A DNA stretch of 64,000 nucleotides from Verrucomicrobiia bacterium (GCA_036405135.1 DASWYF010000011.1:1-64000); one strand, 5' to 3'; numbered from the stretch's first letter, positions 7,688 to 17,579 are shown. The notes: generated from the sequence alone by a model not told the origin. Program-made: numbers and translations.

Positions 7688-9082
7688 ATGACACGCACTG
7701 CCGTCATCAATGTCGTCGGGCTTACGGAAGGTCTCTTGGGCCAGCACACGCCCAAGCTGAACGCCTTCCGCCAGAAGACGGCGTTGCGTCATGTCACTCC
7801 GGCATTCCCTGCGGTCACCTGCACGGCGCAGACGGATTATGTGACGGGCCAGACCGCCAGTGAACACGGCATCGTGGCGAATGGTTGGTTCAATCGCGAG
7901 CTGTCCGAGGTGCAGTTCTGGAAGCAATCCAACCACGTGGTGCAAGCACCGAAGGTGTGGGATCAGCTTCGTAAAGAAGTTCCGGGCTTCACCTGTGCGA
8001 AATTATTCTGGTGGTATAACATGTATGCCACAGCGGATTGGTCCATCACACCGCGCCCCATGTATCCTGCAGATGGCCGCAAATTTTTCGACATCTACAC
8101 GTGGCCTTACTCCATCCGCCCGGAGATCAAACAGGAACTTGGCGAATTTCCTTTCGCCGGTTTCTGGGGACCTGCTGCCGGATTGGACTCACCGCAAGGC
8201 AAGGCCGATTGCGTCTCCCGCTGGATTGCCGAATCCGCCAAGTGGACGGAGAAGAAGTATCAGCCCACGCTCAGCCTCGTTTACTTGCCACACTTGGATT
8301 ACAACCTGCAGCGCATCGGCCCCTCTGATCCACGCATCGCACGTGACCTGACTGAGATCGATAATATCGTCGGCGACCTCATCACCTTCTATGAATCACG
8401 CAGCATCAAGCCTTTGATCGTTTCCGAATACGGCATCACGCAAGTGACCAAGGCGATCCATCTGAACCGCCTGTTCCGTCAGCAAGGCTGGCTCACGGTG
8501 AAAGAGGAACTGGGTTTGGAGTTGCTCGATGCCGGTGCGAGCAAAGTCTTCGCCGTAGCCGATCATCAAATCGCGCATATCTACGTGAACGACCGTTCAC
8601 TGCTGAATACCGTGCGTTCACTTTTGGAGAAACAAGATGGCATCCCGCACGTGCTGGATGACGCGGGCAAGCGCGAACACGGCATCGCTCACACGCGGGC
8701 CGGGGATCTCATCGCTGTTTCGCAAGAAGATGCGTGGTTCACTTATTACTACTGGCAAGACGATGCGAATGCACCGGACTTCGCCCGCACTGTAGATATT
8801 CATCGCAAGCCCGGTTATGATCCGGTGGAACTGTTCCTCGATCCGCAAATCCCCGCTGTGAAGTTGAAGATCATCTGGCGCCTGCTGCAAAAAAAACTCG
8901 GCTTCCGCATGTTGATGGATGTCATACCGCTGGATGCTTCTCTGGTGAAAGGCTCCCACGGCTGCCGCCCGAAATCGAAGATGGATTGGCCGGTGCTTAT
9001 AGGAGGAGACGCATTAGTCGGATCACAAGACCTGCGCTCCACGGATGTTTACCAGACGATTGTTGAAACGGTGCGGAGGTAG
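7688..9082 (+). CDS. eboF: Alkaline phosphatase/phosphodiesterase-fold protein, EboF type
   Basis: A 464-residue protein of the nucleotide pyrophosphatase/phosphodiesterase branch of the alkaline phosphatase superfamily. The nucleophile region is recognisable (FPAVTCTAQTDYVTG, Thr44 or Thr46), as are GPSDPRIARDL and a late GSHG. Several metal ligands are changed: the usual PDxxGHxxGP reads LDYNLQRIGP (His to Gln208) and the usual SDHG reads SEYG (Glu247, Tyr248). This agrees with an ebo-cluster protein rather than a normal phosphodiesterase. No signal peptide, so it is probably cytoplasmic. It lies 206 bases after the GH18 gene on the same strand. Confidence 0.7.
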   Translation: MTRTAVINVVGLTEGLLGQHTPKLNAFRQKTALRHVTPAFPAVTCTAQTDYVTGQTASEHGIVANGWFNRELSEVQFWKQSNHVVQAPKVWDQLRKEVPGFTCAKLFWWYNMYATADWSITPRPMYPADGRKFFDIYTWPYSIRPEIKQELGEFPFAGFWGPAAGLDSPQGKADCVSRWIAESAKWTEKKYQPTLSLVYLPHLDYNLQRIGPSDPRIARDLTEIDNIVGDLITFYESRSIKPLIVSEYGITQVTKAIHLNRLFRQQGWLTVKEELGLELLDAGASKVFAVADHQIAHIYVNDRSLLNTVRSLLEKQDGIPHVLDDAGKREHGIAHTRAGDLIAVSQEDAWFTYYYWQDDANAPDFARTVDIHRKPGYDPVELFLDPQIPAVKLKIIWRLLQKKLGFRMLMDVIPLDASLVKGSHGCRPKSKMDWPVLIGGDALVGSQDLRSTDVYQTIVETVRR

Positions 9083-9113
9083 CTCCCGGCCTAACGGAGC
9101 CAAAGACATTCAA

Positions 9114-12100
9114 TCATTTTCCGCGTTTCTTTGGACGTTCGAGGTAGAGAGTTGGATGCTGGGCGTTTCCCAATAGAGGCCGCAAGGCTCTGCCGGTGTG
9201 GCTTGCTTCCACTAGGGCAACGTCTTCGGGCGTGCCCATGGCGATGATCTGGCCCCCTTGATCGCCAGCATCCGGGCCGAGGTCGATGACCCAGTCGGCG
9301 CATTTGATGACGTCGAGATTGTGCTCGATGACGAAGACGGAGTGGCCTTGATCCACCATGCGCTGGAATACGGCGAGTAACACACGCACATCCTCGAAGT
9401 GCAAACCCGTCGTCGGCTCATCGAAGAGGAAGAGCGTGGGTTTCACGTCCAGCTTGCCGCCGGGAGATTGCACGTTCGTGGTCCACTCCGCGAGGTGACG
9501 CACGAGCTTGAGGCGCTGGCTTTCGCCGCCGGAGAGCGTGTTGATGGGCTGGCCAACGCGCAGGTAGCCGAGGCCGACGTCTTGCAGGAGGCGGAGGCTC
9601 GTGCAGGCGCGTTGGGCGGGGCGGAAGTCCGTGAGCTCGGCGAGGAAGGCCACGGCGTCATCAATGGTGGCTTCGAGGAAATCGCCGATGGACCATTCAG
9701 TGACGATGAGTTCGTTCGAATCCGGTGCGGCACGGCGGGCGCTCTGCAATTTCACTTCGAGGATGTGCGGGCGATAGCGGCGGCCATGGCAATCTGGGCA
9801 GCGGATGAAGACATCGCTGAGGAATTGCATCTCGATCTTCTCAAAGCCAGCACCGCGGCAACGTTCGCACTGGCCTTGGGCGGAATTGAAACTGAACGCG
9901 CTGGAGCCGAGTCCGCGCTGCTTGGCCAAGGGTGCCTGGGCGAAAACTTCGCGGATATCATCGAAGGCACCAATGTATACGGCGGGATTTGAGCGAGGTG
10001 TTTTGCCTAACGTGCCCTGATCCACGAGCACGACACCGCCGAGACCTTCCCAGCCGGTGACCTTGGCAGCGACGAAACCACCTTCTTCTTCGCTCTCGTC
10101 ATCGTCTTCATCCTCGCTCTTTACTTTTACTGCGCCAGCGAACTTCTGGGTCAGTGCGGGTAGGAGCACATCACGCATCAAGGTGGACTTACCGGAGCCG
10201 CTAACGCCGGTGACGCAGACCAGGCGGTTGAGAGGGATATCTACGGAAAGGTTTTGCAGGTTGTGGAGGTTGGCACCGGTCAGGGACAAAGTGCTTCCAA
10301 CTTCGAGTTGAGGGATTGATGATATGCGAAGATCGCGCGTTTCCACTGAGGCAACGGTCCCCTTCCCTACTTTATACTCCACCACTTGATCGTTCAGCGC
10401 GATCTCGGCGGCTTGCATCAGGCCGACCGGGCGACGCGTGGGCAATTCGATTTTCTTACGACCACTGAGATATTGGCCGGTCAGTGAGCGTTCGCTCTTC
10501 AACACATCGGCAAAAGGGCCTTGGAAAACGATCTCGCCGCCACTTTCGCCGTGGCCGGGGCCGATATCGATGATCTGATCGGCAGCACGCATAACACCAG
10601 ATTCATGCTCCACAACGACGACGGTGTTACCGGTATCGCGCAGACGTTCGAGGATTTTCACGAGGCGCTCAGTGTCGCGCGGATGCAGTCCTACGCTGGG
10701 TTCATCCAGGACGAAGAGCGTATTCACCAAGCGGGTGCCAAGGCAGGTAGTTAGATTCACGCGTTCAGTTTCACCACCGGAAAGAGAACGTGTGGGGCGG
10801 TCCAGCGTGAGGTAGCCGAGGCCGACTTCATTCAAGTAACCCAAGCGCGCGCGGACTTCGTTCAGGACGACTTGGATGGGATCGTTCACGGCGACTTTGC
10901 GGCTGGCAGCGAAGCCATCGATCAGAGCCAAAGCATCGCGGATGGGGAGCAGGTAGAAATCGGAGAGAGTCAGTCCTTTGTGACTCTCGCTTTTCGTAAA
11001 TCTGTAGAGTAGTGCTTCGGGCTGAAATCGTTTACCATCGCACGTCCGGCACTTCGTATAGGCGCGGTAGCGGGAGAGGAGCACGCGCACGTGCATCTTG
11101 TAGGACTTGGATTCTAACCAGCGAAAGTAGCCCTTCACGCCATACCAGAGATGCGGCCATTCATGGGCTTCATCGCTGCCGTAACCGGGCTCGCCATCGA
11201 CGACGAAGCTCTGATGCTCCGGCGAAAGCTCCTCAAAAGGAACGTCCATGGGGACTTTGCGTTTGCGGCAGGCTTTCACCAGGTCCGTCTGGCAATCGGC
11301 GGAGACGCCGCCTTGCCAGGGTTTCACGGCACCATCATTCAAAGACTTGGAGCGATCGGGGATGGCGAGGTCGTAGTCGATGGAGATGACGCGACCGAAG
11401 CCACGGCAGGCAGGGCAAGCGCCGACGGGGTTGTTAAAGCTGAATAAGGCCGGAGAGGGATCACGGTATTCGATATCGCAGGTGGCACAATGCAGATGCT
11501 TGGAGTAACGCCCCCATGGCTTGCTCAAATCTTCTATACGATACAATGCCAGCTTCCCTTTCCCGAAATGATACGCCTGCTCACACGCCTCCACAAAACG
11601 CGAGCGATTCGCCTTCGCCAGTTTGACGCGATCTTGGATGACGATGAGATGTGAGGGATGCGGTGTAGGCGAAGATTCCTTCAGCAGATCTTCCAAGCGC
11701 ACGACTTTATCACCCACCACCAGCCGTTGATAGCCCTGCTTCGCGATCAATTTAAGCGACTCCTCCAGCGGCAGCTTCTCAGACAATGCCACATTGAAAG
11801 TCACCAGCACTTCCACCTTCTCCACATCCTCTTTCGCACCTCCCACTTCACCCCTCGCCCCTTCCCAGACGTCTTGCGCGGCGTCTTTACGGACAAGTTG
11901 ATCGCACTGGCGGCAGTGAAGTTGGGCGAGATGCGGCCACAGCACTTTCATGTGGTCGCAGATCTCGGTCATGGTGCCCACCGTCGAGCGGGTGCTCTTC
12001 ACGGAGTTCCGCTGCTCGATGGCGATGGCGGGTGGGATACCCTCGATGCTGTCCACCTGCGGCTTGTCCATTCGGTCGAAGAACTGGCGCGCGTAAGGGG

Positions 12101-12290
12101 AAAAGGTTTCGATGTAGCGGCGCTGGCCTTCGGCGAAGAGGGTATCGAACGCGAGCGAGCTCTTGCCCGACCCGCTGAGGCCGGTGATGACGACGAGCTT
12201 GCCTGTGGGCAGGTCGAGATCGAAATTTTTGAGGTTGTTATGCCGGACCCCGCGCAAGCGGATGACCGGCTGGGACGTCGCCTTCGACAT
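9114..12290 (-). CDS. uvrA: UvrA-family excinuclease ATPase, long paralogue
   Basis: A tandem ABC ATPase of the UvrA family, which recognises DNA damage for nucleotide excision repair. The first half has [25 protein letters not shown], two zinc-finger Cys pairs (CRQC; CATC with CPAC), [12 protein letters not shown] and [15 protein letters not shown]. The second half has [24 protein letters not shown] with [19 protein letters not shown] and [15 protein letters not shown]. At 1058 residues it is about 100 longer than E. coli UvrA, partly from an acidic insert ([13 protein letters not shown]) in the second half. No uvrB or uvrC is nearby. It may be a second UvrA (UvrA2-like) involved in tolerance to toxic molecules. 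Confidence 0.85.
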   Translation of the reverse strand: MSKATSQPVIRLRGVRHNNLKNFDLDLPTGKLVVITGLSGSGKSSLAFDTLFAEGQRRYIETFSPYARQFFDRMDKPQVDSIEGIPPAIAIEQRNSVKSTRSTVGTMTEICDHMKVLWPHLAQLHCRQCDQLVRKDAAQDVWEGARGEVGGAKEDVEKVEVLVTFNVALSEKLPLEESLKLIAKQGYQRLVVGDKVVRLEDLLKESSPTPHPSHLIVIQDRVKLAKANRSRFVEACEQAYHFGKGKLALYRIEDLSKPWGRYSKHLHCATCDIEYRDPSPALFSFNNPVGACPACRGFGRVISIDYDLAIPDRSKSLNDGAVKPWQGGVSADCQTDLVKACRKRKVPMDVPFEELSPEHQSFVVDGEPGYGSDEAHEWPHLWYGVKGYFRWLESKSYKMHVRVLLSRYRAYTKCRTCDGKRFQPEALLYRFTKSESHKGLTLSDFYLLPIRDALALIDGFAASRKVAVNDPIQVVLNEVRARLGYLNEVGLGYLTLDRPTRSLSGGETERVNLTTCLGTRLVNTLFVLDEPSVGLHPRDTERLVKILERLRDTGNTVVVVEHESGVMRAADQIIDIGPGHGESGGEIVFQGPFADVLKSERSLTGQYLSGRKKIELPTRRPVGLMQAAEIALNDQVVEYKVGKGTVASVETRDLRISSIPQLEVGSTLSLTGANLHNLQNLSVDIPLNRLVCVTGVSGSGKSTLMRDVLLPALTQKFAGAVKVKSEDEDDDESEEEGGFVAAKVTGWEGLGGVVLVDQGTLGKTPRSNPAVYIGAFDDIREVFAQAPLAKQRGLGSSAFSFNSAQGQCERCRGAGFEKIEMQFLSDVFIRCPDCHGRRYRPHILEVKLQSARRAAPDSNELIVTEWSIGDFLEATIDDAVAFLAELTDFRPAQRACTSLRLLQDVGLGYLRVGQPINTLSGGESQRLKLVRHLAEWTTNVQSPGGKLDVKPTLFLFDEPTTGLHFEDVRVLLAVFQRMVDQGHSVFVIEHNLDVIKCADWVIDLGPDAGDQGGQIIAMGTPEDVALVEASHTGRALRPLLGNAQHPTLYLERPKKRGK

Positions 12291-12410
12291 GGTGGGCGGA
12301 ATGTAAGGCGTGGCGGGGGCAAGTCAACGGCTGTAAATGAGATTTCTCAACTCATTGAGCATCTATCCAAAGATGAATTCCGTTGTTCCTCAAATAAAAA
12401 GTCCAGATAT

Positions 12411-13133
12411 TCAATCACCATGGTCTTTTGTGGACTCACCAGCTCTCCTCCAAACCTCCTTAAGGAATCCAAACTCATTGAACTCCGCACTGAACGACCT
12501 CACGGGTTTTTCTGGATTCAAGGCAATCAAAGGGAATGGTGAAGGTGCCGGCATGCTGGCCACAAAAATAAACACGACAAAACCCATCATGACAAACCGG
12601 TAACATCTTCTACCTTCCACACGCGCATATGTGGGCTGGACAAGTAAGTCACGAAAGTGATCGCCATCATAGTTCAACGCAAATATGGCGATTGGGTAAT
12701 GGGTAGATGCCCCAGATTGGCCGCTAACGAGCATTTTTCTGATAAGCTCTTCATGCGGCCCCAAATATACATGCTCAAACAATGGCAGACTACTCACAGA
12801 AGCTCTCCATAAAATCGACAAGAAAAATAGTTTAAGAAGATTGTAATCTAACCTTGGGTGTTCCCTGATTCGAACTGATCCCATGACGAACGCAGGCAAT
12901 GGATCAACAAACAATCGTCTCGAATGCTTCTCAAACTTATTTATCAACGATTCACATCCGCTGCATAATAGACGCTCTCTATGCCCTTTCTGGCCTTTCC
13001 TTATCTCCCCACTCTCAACATCTTCAAGTGCGATAAAATGATGCTTATCGTCATAAAGCGTCGAATAAAGGAATTCCGGGATAATATGCGAGCGGCACAA
13101 ATCAGCTTTCTGCAAACATAACTTGCAAGTCAC
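12411..13133 (-). CDS. HNH-like zinc-finger protein
   Basis: A 240-residue protein starting TCKLCLQKADLCRSHIIPEF. A CxxC pair, then SHIIPEF, then a second pair (LLCSGCESLINKFEKH), is the layout of HNH-like proteins in which the His of SHI is the nuclease His and the four Cys hold a structural zinc. A full nuclease Asn/His is not obvious, so activity is unproven. The middle is helical and hydrophobic (LLKLFFLSILWRASVSSL), and one stretch (CYRFVMMGFVVFIFVAS) could touch a membrane. Base composition is more AT-rich than its neighbours, suggesting transfer. It lies downstream of the DNA methyltransferase on the same strand. Confidence 0.6.
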   Translation of the reverse strand: MTCKLCLQKADLCRSHIIPEFLYSTLYDDKHHFIALEDVESGEIRKGQKGHRERLLCSGCESLINKFEKHSRRLFVDPLPAFVMGSVRIREHPRLDYNLLKLFFLSILWRASVSSLPLFEHVYLGPHEELIRKMLVSGQSGASTHYPIAIFALNYDGDHFRDLLVQPTYARVEGRRCYRFVMMGFVVFIFVASMPAPSPFPLIALNPEKPVRSFSAEFNEFGFLKEVWRRAGESTKDHGD

Positions 13134-13275
13134 GCTTAGACCCTAGCCCATCGTTCGGCTCCGAGCAATCTCCGCAAGACGCGAAGTGTTCTATACCCCC
13201 CGATATCGCATTGTATTAGGAGCCTTTGCCCCTCTTGGACCTAAACTGTGTCCGCTGCATTACACACCGGCAAGA

Positions 13276-13302
13276 GTTTAAGCGGCTTAAATGCCGCGCT
13301 CC
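13276..13302 (-). repeat. GGAGCGC hairpin element (family C)
   Basis: Read on the minus strand: GGAGCGC, then GCGGCAT..AAGCCGC as a hairpin, then TTAAAC. It is continuous with a CTCTTGCCGGTGTGTA block (13258-13275) that recurs near 25873-25890 and 34758-34776. A member of a dispersed family with eight copies in the window. Confidence 0.7.
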
Positions 13303-13368
13303 ATCAAATAACGCCTTGGTCTGCATCCGTGTTGATCTGTGTTTGCCACCGGTACTACCGGTCTGCGG

Positions 13369-14718
13369 TTAAGTCCCTTTCCTAAACACCACAATCCGAT
13401 TCGTATTCGTCCCCTTCGCATTATTATCCACCCCCCAGCAATTCGCAGTCTTGGTGAACTCCTGATCATTGATCATCACCAGCAACGGCTCCAGTCCGGC
13501 AGCAAGACCACAGGTAATCACGGCTTCCTCCAGCTTCACCTTGCCGCGATTCACTTCACCCACTTCAAAGGCGATGTGACCACCAACCTTGAGCAACCGG
13601 TGAAGCTCGCGGAAGACGCTGGTCATGACTTCCTGCCACACTTCCAGTTTCTTCGGAATGGTGATCTTCACCTTCGAGGAATCAATGCCAAGGAACCAGC
13701 AACGCAACCAGTTATCCGTGGCGTAATCCACGACATCAAGAAACGGCGGTGAAGTGACCACGAGGGAGACGCTCCCGGTGGGTAGCTCGTGCGTGGCATC
13801 GGCTGGAGCAGTAGTAAAGCGGGCCTTGTCAGTGACACTGGCCAATCGCGCAAAATCCTGCCGCTTCATCTCCTTCAGCAACTGATTGGATTTTTTCAGA
13901 ATGATCTTCACGACGTCGCGATAAGGCGGCACTTGATTCCGTCGCTCATTGATCTTGCGCTGGGATTTCACGGACACAGCCTGATTCGGTGGCAGGGTGT
14001 AAACAGAGAAGAATCCCGGTGAATGGCCCGTGAGGCGGTTTAGCGCGACCATGGCGATCCATTCGTCTATGCTATCGAGCACACCTTTTTCACGACGGGC
14101 CATGAGGTATTTTCTGAGGGCGCAGATCTCGCGCAAGGTATCGCGGTGGTAGAAAACCAAGAGGTCTTTGGGTAGGCGTCCGCCAGTTTTCAGATCAATG
14201 GTGCTGAGTCTTCCTGAAATTTCTTTGAGGCTAGGCGGCGCAAGGCGGGCACGGGTGAGCACCTGGCTCAAGGGGTTCACGTCATTGCCGAAGGGCACGC
14301 GTCCGAGCAAGGCGGCCTCAATTGGCGTAGTCCCCCGCCCCATGAAAGGATCGTAAACCACTTCGCCTGGCAGCGTAAGACGCTCGATGAAAAAGCGCGG
14401 AAGCTGGGGCTTGAAGCAGGCGCGATAGGAGATCTCGTGAAGATTGCTGGCCTGCCGTTGTTGCGCGGTCCAGAACTCGTTCACAAAAGTGGGCACAGTG
14501 AGCTTCTTCTGACCTGTGACACGCGTGGCCAGACGACGGGTCTTAGTGCCGAACTGGCGGAAGGCGGCGAGTTCCCTGGCAAGCGAGCGGCTCTTCCCAG
14601 CAGGCCTGGCAACGACACGAGGTGTCTTGGTTAAGACAAATTCCGATGTATCGGGCCAAAGCACGGCGGGGATTAAACGGCATCTCATGAAACCGGGGAA
14701 GCGGATAATGAACTTCAA
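13369..14718 (-). CDS. DNA methyltransferase (N4/N6 amino type)
   Basis: An S-adenosylmethionine-dependent DNA methyltransferase. Motif I (VVYDPFMGRGTTPIEAALLGR, about residue 130) binds the cofactor. The catalytic motif IV is TSPPFLDVVDY (about residue 330), which places methyl groups on the amino group of adenine or cytosine. Motif I precedes motif IV by about 200 residues, so the target-recognition region probably lies between them. The first 80 residues are basic. The frame opens with TTG at 14718, overlapping the upstream stop (TTGA); an ATG at 14688 is an alternative. No restriction enzyme is recognised, but an HNH-like gene follows 235 bases downstream, and the upstream gene is an unusual cysteine desulfurase homologue. 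Confidence 0.82.
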   Translation of the reverse strand: MKFIIRFPGFMRCRLIPAVLWPDTSEFVLTKTPRVVARPAGKSRSLARELAAFRQFGTKTRRLATRVTGQKKLTVPTFVNEFWTAQQRQASNLHEISYRACFKPQLPRFFIERLTLPGEVVYDPFMGRGTTPIEAALLGRVPFGNDVNPLSQVLTRARLAPPSLKEISGRLSTIDLKTGGRLPKDLLVFYHRDTLREICALRKYLMARREKGVLDSIDEWIAMVALNRLTGHSPGFFSVYTLPPNQAVSVKSQRKINERRNQVPPYRDVVKIILKKSNQLLKEMKRQDFARLASVTDKARFTTAPADATHELPTGSVSLVVTSPPFLDVVDYATDNWLRCWFLGIDSSKVKITIPKKLEVWQEVMTSVFRELHRLLKVGGHIAFEVGEVNRGKVKLEEAVITCGLAAGLEPLLVMINDQEFTKTANCWGVDNNAKGTNTNRIVVFRKGT

Positions 14719-15872
14719 GGCATCATCGCTCGCAATTCAGCGACGAGGCCGGGAAATATCTCCAGGAAACGCACCACTTCCTCGTCCGTATTCTCCAATC
14801 CCAGGGTCAGCAAAATGGCACCTTTGGCAAGCGAGGGGCTTTGGCCGATGGCAGCGAGCACAGGAGAAGTTTTCAGGGCTTTCGTCACGCATGCGGTACC
14901 ACTGTGAAGAGCGATGCCTTTGAGGTCACAGCGCAGCACGACGGCTTCGCCTTCAAGACCTGCGAGACTGATATGGATGTTCGCCGGGTGACGATGCGGG
15001 CCGGGGACAGGACCATTGAAAGTAAGATCGTGCACGGATCTTTCCAAGCCGTTCCACAGCTTCTGCTGCAAGGCATGCACCTGAGCGGCATGTTTGGAGA
15101 GAGAGGTTTTTGCCAATGTGCAAGCGACACCAGCACCTACGATGGCAGGAATATTTTCCGAACCGGGACGACGTCCGTCTTCTTGCACGCCGCCGTGGAG
15201 TATGTTCTGCAGCGGTGTGCGGCGGTTGCGGTAGAGCATGCCGACACCCTTCGGCCCGTAAAAGCGGGAGGGACTGAGGGCTAGGAGTTGCACGCCGAGA
15301 GATTGCACATCGATGGGCAGCCAGCCTGCGTTGAAGTTGGCATCGACGAAAACAGGGATGCCTCGTTCCGTGGCAACGGCGGCGATCTCTTTCACCGGCT
15401 GTATGGTGCCGATGTCGTGATTGGAGTGATGGAGGCAAATCAGAATCGTTTCATCGGTGATCGCTTCACGGATGGATTCAGGAGCGATGGAGCCGTCTGC
15501 GGCAACACCAACTTTCGTGGCCTTGAATCCTTGAGTTTCCAACCAGGCGATGGAGCCGCTCACGGCGGGATGCTCGGCCGCAGAATAGATGATGTGGTTG
15601 CCGAGACGTTTGCCCGCGAGAGCTGCGCCTTTGATCGCAAGGTTCACTGATTCCGTGCCGCCACTGGTGAAAAGGATGGAATCGGGCGTTTCGGCGTTAA
15701 TGAACTGGGCGACTTGCTCGCGGGATTCATCGAGAGCCTGACGGGCGCGCAATCCCTGCTGATGGAAAGACGAGGTGGAACCGAAGTTTTCAGTGAACCA
15801 CGGGCGCATAGCATCGAAGACCTCAGGGCGCACGGGTGTGCCCGCTTGGTAATCGAAGAAGATGCATCGCAT
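14715..15872 (-). CDS. Cysteine desulfurase homologue lacking the PLP lysine
   Basis: A class V aminotransferase-fold protein of 385 residues, aligned throughout with IscS/NifS. Kept: FDYQAGTPV at the start, GGTESVNLAIKG, EHPAV (His101, PLP stacking), VDA (Asp177) and the sulfur-carrying Cys in HSGTACVTK (Cys328). Changed: the Schiff-base lysine region, SGHKIYGPKG in IscS, is SPSRFYGPKG here, so Lys is Arg203 and the preceding His is Ser. The Gln after VDA is Phe180, and the Asn before the IG pair is His. It therefore probably cannot use PLP as a normal desulfurase. ATG 15872 is chosen by family length. Its stop overlaps the methyltransferase start. Confidence 0.75.
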   Translation of the reverse strand: MRCIFFDYQAGTPVRPEVFDAMRPWFTENFGSTSSFHQQGLRARQALDESREQVAQFINAETPDSILFTSGGTESVNLAIKGAALAGKRLGNHIIYSAAEHPAVSGSIAWLETQGFKATKVGVAADGSIAPESIREAITDETILICLHHSNHDIGTIQPVKEIAAVATERGIPVFVDANFNAGWLPIDVQSLGVQLLALSPSRFYGPKGVGMLYRNRRTPLQNILHGGVQEDGRRPGSENIPAIVGAGVACTLAKTSLSKHAAQVHALQQKLWNGLERSVHDLTFNGPVPGPHRHPANIHISLAGLEGEAVVLRCDLKGIALHSGTACVTKALKTSPVLAAIGQSPSLAKGAILLTLGLENTDEEVVRFLEIFPGLVAELRAMMP

Positions 15873-15995
15873 AGAAATAGGGTAGGTGAAATCCAGCGAG
15901 GGGACAAGGTTGATGCCTTGGTGGAAATCGGTCGCAATGGACGCTCTCACCCCTCCCATTTTGAGGGGAAAGAAGAGACATCTGTAGTCGTGATG

Positions 15996-17504
15996 CTATT
16001 TCGTTGCTGGTTTGCCTTCGAAAGCTTCCAAATAATCGCTCAGGCTTCGCATGTTTTCGATAAACACGCTGGTCTCGATACGGCGACTGGATTTCAGGTC
16101 TTTGGCTTCTTGGGCAGTTTTGCCATCAGTGACCCAGCGGCCCTGGGTGTCGAGATCTTTGATGGCTTTTTCCACTTTGGGAGCGAGCTTGGATTGTACT
16201 TCGGCGCGAGTCTTGTCAGACATCGGTTTGGGGACGCGTTTGGCGGCGGTTTTCTCGCGGCCGTCTTTTTGCAGTTCATCCCATTGAAGGAACGTGCGAC
16301 GCATGTTGAAGTCACTCTCCCAGCCGTATCCGGTCTGGCGTTCCTTGCTGATGTCTTGCAGGCGATAGTAGATCTTGCCATCGCGATCACCATAGATCGG
16401 TTTGTTGCTGGTAAGCTCGTAGTAGCGCGCCCATTTGTTCGGGGCGATCTCGGAGCGCTTATACCAAGCGAGGGCGCGGGGGATTGGCTCGATGTATTTG
16501 GCATCGCCAGTTTCCAGATGCAGACGGATCAAGGCGCGGATGGCACCGCCGCTTTCACCACCAGTGATGGCGGGGGGCTCGAAGGCGCGTGCCCAGGCGG
16601 GTTCCATGTTGGGATTGTATTGCTGGGCCCAGGCTGGTTGTGGCTCGGGCAATTGGGCAAGCAGGAGGAAATCACCGGCACGTTTCGCGGCAGCGAGATA
16701 TTTCGGATCACCGAACTGTTTGTGGGCGGTGAGCATGATGTCGATGCAATCGGAGAGAGTGCCGTCATTCAACGTATAGTAGCCTTTGTAGTCTGTCTTG
16801 GGATGCTCGCGCGGATAAGCCTTGGGGATGCTGGCTTTTTTTATAGGATACTCAGAAGTACTCTTGGGTTTGCCGTCGTAGCGTTGGGGCCAGGCACCGA
16901 TGGGATATTGAGCCTCCAACATTTTCTTCAACCCATAATCCAAGGCGGTGCGAATCTCTTTGTCTTCCGCGCTCGTCGAAGTCTTCGTGACAGCCACGTA
17001 TTCCATCAGGAAACGCAGAGCGTCTTGGGTGTTGTTGTCATCGTAGGTGGAGATGTTCTTGCGCTTGGCAAGCTCTGTTGCTGTTAGCTTGCCAGCATCC
17101 GTGCGACGGTAAGCGAGGGGGAATTTGGCGGGATCAAAATCAATGGAGTAGTCCCAACCACCAGATTCGAGCTGGCCTTTGGCCAGAGCAAGAGCACATC
17201 CGCGGGCAGCATCGAGGTGTATTTTATCGCCGGAAGCGGCATAGGCTTTCAGGAACGTTTCACCCATAGCAGGCGTCCCTGGTGGCTGTATCCAGATTTG
17301 AGTGGCCGTCGCATTCTCTTCGCCAGCGCGAAATTTTAAATCATCCGAATAGCGCCAAAGATAACCACCTTCCGTGGAGATCGATTGCATGAACTTCGTG
17401 GATTTGTTCAGGGCAGCTTTCACTTCTGTGGCCGAAGGCGCAGCAAACAGGGAAGTGGTCATGAAACTCACGGCAACGACCAACAGGATGGCGAAGGTTT
17501 TCAT
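15996..17504 (-). CDS. Secreted PL10-type pectate lyase
   Basis: Starts with a Sec signal peptide (KTFAILLVVAVSFMTTSLFA). The body is the helical pectate lyase fold of family PL10: GGWDYSIDF, STYDDNNTQDALRFLMEYV, a tract rich in WPQRYDG, TLNDGTLSDCIDIM, and FEPPAITGGESGGAIRAL near the C-terminal third. These enzymes cleave polygalacturonate by beta-elimination using an Asp and Arg pair with calcium. ATG 17504 sits directly at the signal peptide; the frame extends to a TTG at 17516. A C-terminal tail of about 80 residues is rich in Lys and Glu. The gene suggests growth on plant pectin. It stands apart from its neighbours. Confidence 0.85.
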   Translation of the reverse strand: MKTFAILLVVAVSFMTTSLFAAPSATEVKAALNKSTKFMQSISTEGGYLWRYSDDLKFRAGEENATATQIWIQPPGTPAMGETFLKAYAASGDKIHLDAARGCALALAKGQLESGGWDYSIDFDPAKFPLAYRRTDAGKLTATELAKRKNISTYDDNNTQDALRFLMEYVAVTKTSTSAEDKEIRTALDYGLKKMLEAQYPIGAWPQRYDGKPKSTSEYPIKKASIPKAYPREHPKTDYKGYYTLNDGTLSDCIDIMLTAHKQFGDPKYLAAAKRAGDFLLLAQLPEPQPAWAQQYNPNMEPAWARAFEPPAITGGESGGAIRALIRLHLETGDAKYIEPIPRALAWYKRSEIAPNKWARYYELTSNKPIYGDRDGKIYYRLQDISKERQTGYGWESDFNMRRTFLQWDELQKDGREKTAAKRVPKPMSDKTRAEVQSKLAPKVEKAIKDLDTQGRWVTDGKTAQEAKDLKSSRRIETSVFIENMRSLSDYLEAFEGKPATK

Positions 17505-17579
17505 GTGTCTGGGCAAATTATTGAGAAGGAGTTTAGCAAAGGGTAAGGCTTTGCCAATCGAAGCTTTGATGCGGCAAAT

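Noticed and set aside
15714-17087. 457-residue frame on the plus strand opposite the pectate lyase and desulfurase genes
   Set aside because: It spans two genuine minus-strand genes and has no motif; both minus-strand proteins match known families.
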